A stretch of 5,348 bases of DNA from Leptofilum sp965368765 (GTDB lineage: Bacteria > Chloroflexota > Anaerolineae > Promineifilales > Promineifilaceae): positions 1 through 5,348 of the forward strand of contig CBDUOF010000398.1 of assembly GCA_965368765.1 (NCBI GenBank), written 5' to 3'. The notes under the pieces were generated by a model, which worked only from the letters and a program-made list of their open reading frames with translations, was not told the DNA's origin and made no database searches. Positions 1 to 5,286 of this stretch are shown in pieces. A program made the position numbers and the translations under genes. Position 1 is the stretch's first letter. Each line of letters starts with the position of its first letter.

Positions 1-272
1 CCTTTTCTACGAATTTGTTTGAGCGGATTGGCCCCCTGGATACGGCCGTTACGCCTGCTGAAGCGGCCGTACAGCTCGTAGATGCCGTTTCAACCCAGAT
101 CTTTGGCGCGCCTTTAGAAAAGGATGCCGGGGCAACTGCCCATGCAGAATTTGTGGCGTACGTGCTGGATGGCATTGATGAAGAGACCATCAGCCCCGCT
201 CACCTGGTTGCCCGCAAGCTGGCCACTCTGTACGGCCTTATGCTTGCTTCACCCTACTTCCAATGGCGCTAA
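1..272 (+). CDS. DUF1800 family protein, C-terminal end (5' partial)
   Basis: The reading frame is open from the left edge (first full codon at 3) to a TAA at 270-272, so this is the tail of a gene that starts outside the window. About 89 residues are visible. The helical tail, with a pattern close to RKLATLYGLMLASPYFQWR at the very end, matches the usual C-terminus of DUF1800 proteins, which tend to finish in a 'LLxSPEFQ'-like motif. The next gene is a DUF1501 protein, the standard partner of DUF1800 in many bacteria, and this strengthens the call. The biochemical role of DUF1800 is not established; family members are generally predicted to be exported. A TTG at 15 could be mistaken for a start, but the frame continues upstream without a stop and no ribosome binding site precedes it. 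The catalytic or core part of the domain is not in view, so the call rests on the tail and the neighbour. Confidence 0.75.
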   Translation, partial: FSTNLFERIGPLDTAVTPAEAAVQLVDAVSTQIFGAPLEKDAGATAHAEFVAYVLDGIDEETISPAHLVARKLATLYGLMLASPYFQWR

Positions 273-275
273 TCC

Positions 276-315
276 GGAGATTGGAGATTAAAAACAAGCC
301 CAATCTCAAATCTCC
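276..315. repeat. Heptad inverted repeat between DUF1800 and DUF1501 genes
   Basis: Two tandem copies of GGAGATT (276-289) face two inverted copies (AATCTCA and AATCTCC, 302-315). Pairing is 13 of 14 positions around a 12-nt loop (290-301). The structure begins 3 nt after the DUF1800 stop codon and ends 7 nt before the Shine-Dalgarno of the next gene. No run of T follows it, so a standard intrinsic terminator is unlikely. It could be an intercistronic mRNA-stabilising or attenuating stem, or a remnant of a dispersed repeat. The same heptad reappears at the other end of the DUF1501 gene. Confidence 0.7.
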
Positions 316-322
316 CGTTCAA

Positions 323-328
323 AAAGGA
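323..328 (+). promoter_or_regulatory. Ribosome binding site of DUF1501 gene
   Basis: AAAGGA ends 7 nt before the ATG at 336, a normal Shine-Dalgarno distance. It supports the ATG at 336 as the start. Confidence 0.65.
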
Positions 329-335
329 CAAGATC

Positions 336-1610
336 ATGTTAAACACCTCCCTCAATCGACGACAATTCCTCCAAGCCAGCAGCGCCGTAGGCGTGGTTGG
401 CGCGAGCAAATCACTGTTCCCAAAATGGATGCCTCGGCTGGCGTTTCGTGACCAAACTCAGGCCGCCCCCGGCGACGTGCTCATCTGCATTTTTTTGCGC
501 GGCGGCATTGATGGCCTGAGCGCCGTCGTGCCTTTTGGCGACGGCCGTAACTATTACGACGCCCGCCCTACCCTGGCGGTGCCAGAACCAGGCAGCGGCG
601 TTGGCGCAGCGGTTGATCTGGACGGTCATTTTGGTCTGCATCCGGCCATGGCGGCCTTGAAAGAGGTGTACGATGAAGGGGATTTAGCCATCGTGCACGC
701 CACCGGTTCCATCGACCCCAGCCGCTCCCATTTTGATGCGATGCGCTTTATGGAGTACGGCACCCCGGGGGAAAAACTCATCGGCACGGGCTGGATCGGC
801 CGTCATTTGCAGTCGGCGGCGTGGCAAAATGAGTCGCCATTTCGGGCCATCGGCATGGGCGCCATGGTGCCGGAATCTCTGCGCGGGCCAATTTCGCCCC
901 TGTCCATCCAATCCATTGCCGATTTTCACTTTAAGGGGCGGGAAGATGAGCTGCGCCGAATGCAGCAGTCGCTGGCCAGCCTGTACACCGTGCAGGCTCC
1001 AGCCGACCAGCTGAGCCGACAAGCCGGGCTGGTCTTTGAGACCATCGACACGCTGCAAGCGATTCGCCCGGAAAGCTACATCCCCAGCAACGGTGCGGTT
1101 TATGCCAACGATGAGTTTGGTCTGGGCTTGCAGCAAGTGGCCCAGCTTATCAAGGCCGATGTGGGGCTGGAAGTGGCCTGCATCGACCTGGGCGGCTGGG
1201 ACACGCACGAAAATCAGGGCACGCTGAACGGCACGTTTAATGCCATGCTAAGCAATTTGGCCGACGGGCTGGCGGCGCTGTACGCTGACCTGGGCGAAAA
1301 AATGAACCGCGTCAGCGTGGTGACGATGAGTGAATTTGGTCGTCGCATTGCCGAAAATGGCAGTCAGGGGACGGATCATGGGCACGGCAATTTTATGTTC
1401 CTCATGGGCGGCGGGGTAAACGGCGGACAGGTCTTTAGCCGTTGGCCATCCCTGGCACCCGAAGCGTTGGATGACGGCGATTTGGCCATCACAACAGATT
1501 ATCGGGATGTGCTGGCGGAGGTGGTAGACGGCCGTTTGGGCAACAGCGCCCTGGATGAAATTTTTCCGGGGCATTTGCCGCAGGAATTGGGCGTCGTGCG
1601 GAGATTGTAG
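336..1610 (+). CDS. DUF1501 family exported protein (Tat signal)
   Basis: This 424-residue protein has the usual length and motifs of DUF1501 proteins, which belong to the alkaline phosphatase/sulfatase-like superfamily. The N-terminus carries a twin-arginine signal (NRRQFLQ, R8-R9) followed by a short Ala/Gly/Val-rich stretch, so export in folded form by the Tat pathway is expected. Family motifs in order are RGGIDG (55-60), a His-Pro pair at 102-103, the SRSHFDA segment (129-135), GGWDTHEN (286-293), SEFGRR (332-337) and TDHGHGN (346-352). The Asp/His residues in the last three motifs are plausible metal ligands by analogy with the superfamily; this is inferred. Substrate and reaction are unknown. 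It follows the DUF1800 gene by 63 nt in the same direction, the common arrangement for this pair, and is probably co-transcribed with it. The start is the ATG with a good Shine-Dalgarno directly before the Tat motif. The gene looks intact. Confidence 0.92.
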   Translation: MLNTSLNRRQFLQASSAVGVVGASKSLFPKWMPRLAFRDQTQAAPGDVLICIFLRGGIDGLSAVVPFGDGRNYYDARPTLAVPEPGSGVGAAVDLDGHFGLHPAMAALKEVYDEGDLAIVHATGSIDPSRSHFDAMRFMEYGTPGEKLIGTGWIGRHLQSAAWQNESPFRAIGMGAMVPESLRGPISPLSIQSIADFHFKGREDELRRMQQSLASLYTVQAPADQLSRQAGLVFETIDTLQAIRPESYIPSNGAVYANDEFGLGLQQVAQLIKADVGLEVACIDLGGWDTHENQGTLNGTFNAMLSNLADGLAALYADLGEKMNRVSVVTMSEFGRRIAENGSQGTDHGHGNFMFLMGGGVNGGQVFSRWPSLAPEALDDGDLAITTDYRDVLAEVVDGRLGNSALDEIFPGHLPQELGVVRRL

Positions 1611-1627
1611 AGTGTAGATTAGAGATT
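1600..1627. repeat. Degenerate GGAGATT heptad array
   Basis: Four heptads in register read GGAGATT, GTAGAGT, GTAGATT and AGAGATT. The first unit is identical to the heptad at 276-289 and overlaps the last codons and stop (TAG, 1608-1610) of the DUF1501 gene. Unlike the array at 276-315, no inverted partner was found close by. The two arrays therefore flank the DUF1501 gene, in the same orientation. Confidence 0.55.
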
Positions 1628-1640
1628 GAAAACTAAACGC

Positions 1641-1773
1641 GTCATGCTGAGGTCCTCCCAAGCATCCATGCGGTGCAAGAAGTGAAGAATAATTGCCGTT
1701 GAGCAGGGATATTGCCCGATATGGTTTAGAGAGCTTCTGCCTCACGGGAGTCAGGAATTGCGTTCCGAATGAC
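1641..1773. repeat. Intergenic element with imperfect inverted ends (REP/MITE-like)
   Basis: The 188-nt gap between the DUF1501 and lipoprotein genes holds a non-coding segment that begins GTCATGCTGA (1641-1650) and ends TCCGAATGAC (1764-1773). The end is the reverse complement of GTCATTCGGA, so 8 of 10 terminal positions match. An inner GTGAAGAAT (1682-1690) also recalls the widespread bacterial intergenic repeats of the 'TCATTCTGAGC...GCGAAGAATC' kind. No open frame or transposase is present. It may be a decayed non-autonomous repeat element; the resemblance is recalled from general familiarity and was not searched. A weak GGG/CCC stem lies near the centre (1706-1717). Confidence 0.45.
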
Positions 1774-1787
1774 AAGCAAAGGTATTT

Positions 1788-1793
1788 AAGGTG
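1788..1793 (+). promoter_or_regulatory. Ribosome binding site of lipoprotein gene
   Basis: AAGGTG ends 5 nt before the ATG at 1799, giving a good Shine-Dalgarno at normal spacing. It fixes the lipoprotein start. Confidence 0.65.
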
Positions 1794-1798
1794 ATAAT

Positions 1799-2818
1799 AT
1801 GAAGCGTATTTATTTGGTTATGTTAAGTTTTGGCATACTGTTTCTGATTGGCTGTGGCGGTAGACAGTTGGTTTGGGTGGATGTGGATGAGACAAGCGGG
1901 GCAGAAACGGCCGCTCCGGCAAGCTCAGCATATGACGTTCCCCAACCTATCATCCAAGACAAAGAGGAAGAACCGGCTGAACGCATCGCCAGCGAACCAG
2001 ATGAAGTGGACACGGCCGAAGAAATGATGAATGATGCCGTTACCGGCACAATGGCTAGCAATGTCGTGAATGGTGCAATGGCGCAAATTGAGGCAGCCAT
2101 TGAGGAAACGGCCGTTTCCGGCGGCGAAGAAGCTGACCTGAGTGAAGCAGAAGCGTTAGCGGTGCAGCTCATGACCGACATTCCTGAAGTGGCAGATTGG
2201 CTGGCCAGCTTCCCAGATTGGACAGGGAATGCGTGGCAGGATGGCGAAGACGGCCGTTTCTACACTGTCGATCTGTACAGCGAATCCGCCGAAGAGTGGC
2301 TGGGCTGGGGCTACGTCAACGTCGTCGACGGTGTGGTGGATGATTACTTTGTGCCCCGCGAGCTGTCGGCCGAGGAGTTCCAGCAAGGGCTGGCAATGGT
2401 GGAAGCATTTGTCTTTAGCGACGAAGAAGTGCTGGCTCGGCTCGGCAACGTAGAAAACTGGGACTATGATACGTGGTATAACCGTTGGGACGCCAACTGG
2501 CAGGTCTGGTTCTGGTACGGGCTGGAAGAGCTCGCCGTAACGGTCAACATTTGGGATGGTGCTCCATACCTGGACGGCATTGATAATCCAGCCGCATTTG
2601 AGGCCGAAGAAGCAGCCGAACACAGCAAAAATCAAGCCATTGAGCTGGCCTGGCAGGCCGACGGCATTGACCAGGCACTGGCTGGCAGCGATAATTGGCA
2701 AACCTACGTCTCTCAGCAAGGCGACAATCTATGGGCAGTTAGCTTTGCCACGGCCGATGAAGAACTGTTTTATGCATTGGTGGATATTGAGAACTGGACC
2801 ATTTTGGAAAGCGACTGA
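1799..2818 (+). CDS. Trp-rich acidic lipoprotein with three PepSY-like repeats
   Basis: This 339-residue protein begins with a lipoprotein signal: positive KR at 2-3, a hydrophobic stretch (4-17), and the lipobox LIGC with Cys19 as the expected lipidation site and the only cysteine. Residues about 30-112 form an acidic, Ala/Glu/Asp-rich linker with no obvious fold. The rest contains three imperfect copies of one domain, about 114-188, 190-266 and 272-339. Each has a helix-like Ala/Glu start, an 'xxVxxxLxxxxxW' segment, then Trp/Tyr-rich strands ending in a 'VxVxDG' or 'VDIEN' turn. That layout resembles PepSY-type domains, but the match is loose and no family name is certain. The protein has 17 tryptophans and only three lysines. 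It lies 74 nt before a sensor kinase in the same direction and may be an envelope partner of it, which is inferred from position only. Function is otherwise unknown. Confidence 0.85.
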   Translation: MKRIYLVMLSFGILFLIGCGGRQLVWVDVDETSGAETAAPASSAYDVPQPIIQDKEEEPAERIASEPDEVDTAEEMMNDAVTGTMASNVVNGAMAQIEAAIEETAVSGGEEADLSEAEALAVQLMTDIPEVADWLASFPDWTGNAWQDGEDGRFYTVDLYSESAEEWLGWGYVNVVDGVVDDYFVPRELSAEEFQQGLAMVEAFVFSDEEVLARLGNVENWDYDTWYNRWDANWQVWFWYGLEELAVTVNIWDGAPYLDGIDNPAAFEAEEAAEHSKNQAIELAWQADGIDQALAGSDNWQTYVSQQGDNLWAVSFATADEELFYALVDIENWTILESD

Positions 2819-2823
2819 AGCAG

Positions 2824-2869
2824 GTAATAAGTGACAAGTGATTTGTGGGGCGTTCTTGTCACTTATTAC
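2824..2869. terminator. Perfect 15-bp inverted repeat after lipoprotein gene
   Basis: GTAATAAGTGACAAG (2824-2838) is the exact reverse complement of 2855-2869, with a 16-nt loop. The stem extends two more pairs if a G-T wobble is allowed. T-rich sequence follows (TTTTC then TTTTT by 2881), so a Rho-independent terminator for the lipoprotein transcript is possible. The stem is AT-rich and the loop long, which makes it a weaker candidate. The left arm contains a 7-bp tandem repeat (AAGTGAC, AAGTGAT), the same style of repeat as in other gaps of this window, so it may be a repeat element instead of a dedicated terminator. Confidence 0.5.
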
Positions 2870-2884
2870 TTTTCACTTTTTACT
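2856..2884 (+). promoter_or_regulatory. Possible sigma-70-type promoter for the kinase gene
   Basis: TTGTCA (2856-2861, 5 of 6 to TTGACA) is followed 17 bp later by TTTACT (2879-2884, 4 of 6 to TATAAT). Transcription would start near 2890-2892, almost at the ATG (2893). That fits the lack of any Shine-Dalgarno there and would give a leaderless or nearly leaderless mRNA. The -35 box lies in the right arm of the inverted repeat. Evidence is sequence match only, in AT-rich DNA where chance matches are common. Confidence 0.25.
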
Positions 2885-2892
2885 CAATAATC

Positions 2893-4398
2893 ATGAATCG
2901 AACGGAACACCTCACCCAGACCCGCACCAACTCGCTCATTGCTACGGCCGTTGCCGCCGCTGCCATTCTCTTTTGGGCGCTGTTTGTTCGCTCCAGCCGA
3001 ATTGGCGAGGCGTTCACCTTTGCCAACTGGACCGATTTCGACCTGTTCAATCCCTACTTTTTGGGCTTTGCGCTGCAAGAAATTTTAATTCCGTTGGCGC
3101 TGATCTATGGCTTGAGCCGGACGGCATTGTTCCGACGCATTGTGACGGAAACGGCCGTGCTTCATGATGATTGGCGGCTGATTGGCGTCCTGCTGGGGAT
3201 ACAGCTGCTGGTTTTTGCGGTGCGACTGGGATTGGTGCGCACCACCGATGATCAGGTGACGATTGATTTGCTGATCGTCCTGGTAGCCGGACTACTGGGG
3301 GGCTGGCGCGCCGGGCTGGCTGTGGGCTTGCTGGCAACCTTCACCAGTGGTCTGAGTGACTATTTAAGCTGGGGGGAAACATCCTTTTCAGTGGCCAACT
3401 ATTTTGAGTTTGCCGTTCTGAAGAACCTGGATGCGGTAACGGCCGTTTGGGTCGGCGCTACCATTGGTTTGACCTTACCGCTGCTGGGCAAGCGCCGCTT
3501 TCACCCTCCCATCACGGCAGGATTGGGCGTGGGTCTGGTGGCCATCGCCTTTGGCCTGATGCTGTACCCGACTAGCTACCCACCCTACTATTTGAATCGG
3601 CTGCTGCCTAACCTGCTCATCATTGGGCTGGCGCTGCCCACCGTGGCCCTGATGGTGCGCAACGTGCAGGATGATGAATCACGCCGCTTGGCCGAATCGG
3701 CCCAACTGGAGCTGGCTCAGGCCAATTTGAACCTGACCCAAACCAGGCTGGCGCTTACCCAGGCAGAGCTGCGCGCCCTGCACGCCCAAATCAATCCTCA
3801 CTTCTTTTTCAATACGCTCAACACCATCCGCTACTTTGTGCGCACCAACCCAGACGAGGCGCGGGAGCTGCTCATCAAGCTGTCGGAGATTTTCCAGCGG
3901 GCGCTCAGTGCCGGGGAATTTGTGCCTCTGCGGGATGAGATTAGCTATGTGGAGGCGTATTTGGCGCTGGAAAAAGCGCGGCTGGACGAACGACTCAATA
4001 TCATTTGGACCAATTTGGCGAAGGATTATTTAGATACGGCCGTTCCCACCCTCGTCTTGCAGCCCCTTGTAGAGAACGCCATCATCCACGGCATCGGCCA
4101 AAAACCGGAGGGCGGCACGATTCATATTGTGCTCAACCGCGTTGCCGATGATTTGCTCATCCAGCTCGACGATGACGGCACCGGCTTTGACGTCAGCCGC
4201 GTGCTAAATGGCAGCCAGACCCATGCCGCCGCGCCGGCACTGCTAGAACCGGAACGGCCGTCCATCGGCCTGCGCAACGTCGATGAGCGTCTGCGGATGC
4301 TCTACGGCGAAGCATACCGCCTGCACATTGAATCAGAGCTGGGGAAAGGGACGCGCATCGTGTTCAAAGTTCCGTTGGAGCGAGAAAAATTTACCTAA
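2893..4398 (+). CDS. LytS-like membrane sensor histidine kinase
   Basis: From the ATG this is a 501-residue membrane kinase. About eight hydrophobic segments fill residues 14-257, with no large outer domain. The piece around 128-153 (GLLGGWRAGLAVG) resembles the 5TM-5TMR_LYT region of LytS/BtsS-type sensors. A coiled-coil linker with clear 7-residue spacing follows (about 260-297). The His_kinase domain has the motif QINPHFFFNTLN with phospho-acceptor His303. The ATPase domain shows the N box ENAIIHG (Asn395, His399), the G1 box DDDGTG (426-431), SIGLRNVDERL (457-467) and GKGT (484-487), so it looks active. Family members phosphorylate a LytTR regulator, and one is encoded next, 50 nt downstream. 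An in-frame GTG at 2845 would add 16 residues but lies in the hairpin loop without a Shine-Dalgarno; the ATG also lacks one. The signal sensed is unknown. Confidence 0.93.
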   Translation: MNRTEHLTQTRTNSLIATAVAAAAILFWALFVRSSRIGEAFTFANWTDFDLFNPYFLGFALQEILIPLALIYGLSRTALFRRIVTETAVLHDDWRLIGVLLGIQLLVFAVRLGLVRTTDDQVTIDLLIVLVAGLLGGWRAGLAVGLLATFTSGLSDYLSWGETSFSVANYFEFAVLKNLDAVTAVWVGATIGLTLPLLGKRRFHPPITAGLGVGLVAIAFGLMLYPTSYPPYYLNRLLPNLLIIGLALPTVALMVRNVQDDESRRLAESAQLELAQANLNLTQTRLALTQAELRALHAQINPHFFFNTLNTIRYFVRTNPDEARELLIKLSEIFQRALSAGEFVPLRDEISYVEAYLALEKARLDERLNIIWTNLAKDYLDTAVPTLVLQPLVENAIIHGIGQKPEGGTIHIVLNRVADDLLIQLDDDGTGFDVSRVLNGSQTHAAAPALLEPERPSIGLRNVDERLRMLYGEAYRLHIESELGKGTRIVFKVPLEREKFT

Positions 4399-4432
4399 TT
4401 ACTCAATTACAAATTGTAATTGGGCAATTGGG
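4394..4432. repeat. AT-rich hairpin across the kinase stop codon
   Basis: Positions 4394-4410 pair with 4416-4432 around a 5-nt loop (AAATT). Of 17 positions, 14 are Watson-Crick, two are G-U wobbles and one is an A-C mismatch; the inner core CAATTACAA/TTGTAATTG is perfect. The kinase TAA (4396-4398) sits in the left arm. No T run follows, so it is unlikely to be a full terminator. It may limit read-through or affect translation of the regulator gene. The right arm is built from the octads listed separately. Confidence 0.65.
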
Positions 4433-4448
4433 TAATTGGGTAATTGCC
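4417..4448. repeat. Four tandem octads before the regulator gene
   Basis: Four 8-bp units run without a break: TAATTGGG, CAATTGGG, TAATTGGG and TAATTGCC. The last ends directly at the ATG of the response regulator. The array occupies the place where a Shine-Dalgarno would be expected; none is recognisable, unless the GGG of the third unit serves weakly. Its 8-bp period puts copies on changing faces of the helix, unlike typical LytTR operators. Confidence 0.75.
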
Positions 4449-5237
4449 ATGCACATACTCATTGCCGATGACGAAAAACCAGCCCGGGGAGAACTCCGCT
4501 ATATGTTGGGGCAGCTGGCGGGAACGGCCGTTTACCATGAAGCCACCAACGGGCAAGAAGCGCTCGATCGGGTTGCCAATGAGCCGATTGACGTCGTTTT
4601 TCTGGACATCAACATGCCGGGGGTGAACGGTTTGGCTGCCGCCGCCACCATGAGCGAACGGCCTGACCCACCGCTGATCGTCTTTGCCACCGCCTACGAC
4701 GCCCACGCCGTGCGCGCCTTTGAGCTGGCCGCCCTGGATTACGTGGTGAAGCCATTCAGCGAGCAGCGGCTGGCCCAAACGATGATTCGCATTCGGCAGG
4801 CGTTGGCGGAGCGGGAGCCATTTCAGGAGCGGCAGGCGGCGTTGAGGGAGTATTTGGCAGCGGCAAGCGCGACATCTGGCCTCGCCCAACCCCGTCTCAC
4901 CAAGCTGTGGGGCATCCGCGAAAACGACAGCCGCGTTCTGGTCGATTACGCCGACATCGTTTGGCTGGAAGCCGACAGCAAAAAAGTGTACCTGACCAAC
5001 ACCGCTGGCGAACGGCTGCTGGTGCGCCACACCCTCAAAGCGCTAGAAGCCCGCCTGGAACCGCATGACTTCAGCCGCATCCACAAAGCCTATCTGGTCA
5101 ACCTCAACCACATCGGCGAAGTGGTGCCCTGGTTCTCCGGCACCTACCAGGTACGCCTCACCGACGCCAACCACACCGAAATCCCCCTCTCCCGCCAATA
5201 CGCCCAGGCCCTCAAGCAAAAAACCGGTCTTTTTTAG
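4449..5237 (+). CDS. LytTR-family response regulator
   Basis: This 262-residue protein has an N-terminal receiver domain (1-115) and a C-terminal LytTR DNA-binding domain (about 155-258). Receiver residues are all present: acidic pair Asp7-Asp8, phospho-acceptor Asp53 in FLDINMPG, Thr81, and Lys101 in VVKPF. The LytTR domain shows DIVWLEADSKKVYL (169-182), the family hallmark FSRIHKAYLVNLNHI (208-222) and LSRQYAQALK (247-256). A linker rich in Glu/Gln/Arg/Ala lies between them (about 116-150). The adjacent LytS-like kinase is the expected phosphodonor. Targets cannot be read from the window; LytTR regulators often control nearby transporter, envelope or exported-protein genes, so the lipoprotein gene is a candidate by inference. 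The ATG at 4449 starts the canonical 'MHILIADDE' receiver strand. An in-frame TTG at 4428 would add seven residues encoded by the octad array and is not preferred. Confidence 0.94.
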   Translation: MHILIADDEKPARGELRYMLGQLAGTAVYHEATNGQEALDRVANEPIDVVFLDINMPGVNGLAAAATMSERPDPPLIVFATAYDAHAVRAFELAALDYVVKPFSEQRLAQTMIRIRQALAEREPFQERQAALREYLAAASATSGLAQPRLTKLWGIRENDSRVLVDYADIVWLEADSKKVYLTNTAGERLLVRHTLKALEARLEPHDFSRIHKAYLVNLNHIGEVVPWFSGTYQVRLTDANHTEIPLSRQYAQALKQKTGLF

Positions 5238-5258
5238 CTCAACCTGCCATTTTCAGCT

Positions 5259-5286
5259 TTGAAAAACAAGAAGACGCTTTTATACT
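5259..5286 (+). promoter_or_regulatory. Possible promoter after the regulator gene
   Basis: TTGAAA (5259-5264, 5 of 6) and TATACT (5281-5286, 5 of 6) are separated by 16 bp. They would drive rightward transcription of whatever follows the window. The 111 nt after the regulator stop (5238-5348) hold no supported gene. The match is good but rests on consensus alone, and the promoter consensus of this organism is not known. Confidence 0.35.

Larger units (their letters stand above)
42..4531. repeat. Dispersed palindromic octamer ACGGCCGT (11 exact copies)
   Basis: Exact copies of ACGGCCGT begin at 42, 541, 1528, 2108, 2250, 2944, 3151, 3439, 4036, 4254 and 4524. Copies with one changed end base begin at 63, 796, 1907, 2012 and 2750, and one with both ends changed at 2366. 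All 11 exact copies lie inside coding sequence, in all five genes. Reading phase varies: seven encode Thr-Ala-Val, three Asp-Gly-Arg and one Glu-Arg-Pro. Eight are followed by T, and five extend to ACGGCCGTTT. A random 5.3-kb sequence would be expected to hold about 0.1 copy. The use of different phases argues for a DNA-level cause rather than a protein motif. The span given covers the first to last exact copy; the sequence between copies is ordinary genes. Confidence 0.9.

Noticed and set aside
263..451. Plus-strand open frame of 62 codons bridging the DUF1800-DUF1501 gap
   Set aside because: It overlaps both genes, encodes low-complexity basic sequence and would translate the inverted repeat.
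684..1208. Minus-strand open frame of 174 codons inside the DUF1501 gene
   Set aside because: It lies wholly within a well-supported gene; its composition is what the opposite strand of GC-rich coding DNA gives.
1248..1775. Minus-strand open frame of 175 codons overlapping the end of the DUF1501 gene and the following gap
   Set aside because: It overlaps strongly supported DUF1501 motifs, runs through the repeat element, shows no recognisable domain and has no convincing ribosome binding site.
2156..2719. Minus-strand open frame of 187 codons inside the lipoprotein gene
   Set aside because: The plus-strand gene has a lipobox, a Shine-Dalgarno and internal domain repeats; the opposite frame has no such support.
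2845..2892. Upstream GTG start adding 16 residues to the kinase
   Set aside because: It falls in the loop of the inverted repeat with no Shine-Dalgarno, and the extra residues come from the repeat itself; the ATG at 2893 gives a normal N-terminus.
4428..4448. Upstream TTG start adding seven residues to the response regulator
   Set aside because: The extension is encoded by the octad repeats and precedes the canonical receiver start MHILIADDE.
4417..4448. Octad array as a CRISPR or a LytTR operator
   Set aside because: There are no spacers or long repeats for a CRISPR, and LytTR sites are usually two direct repeats roughly two helical turns apart, not contiguous 8-bp units.
4407..5030. Minus-strand open frame of 207 codons over the response regulator
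   Set aside because: It is antisense to a clear receiver and LytTR protein and has no recognisable motif.
5218..5235. Terminator suggested by A-run, ACCGGT and T-run at the end of the regulator gene
   Set aside because: ACCGGT is a palindrome with no loop, so a stable hairpin with a usable loop cannot form there; the T run is only six bases and overlaps the stop codon.
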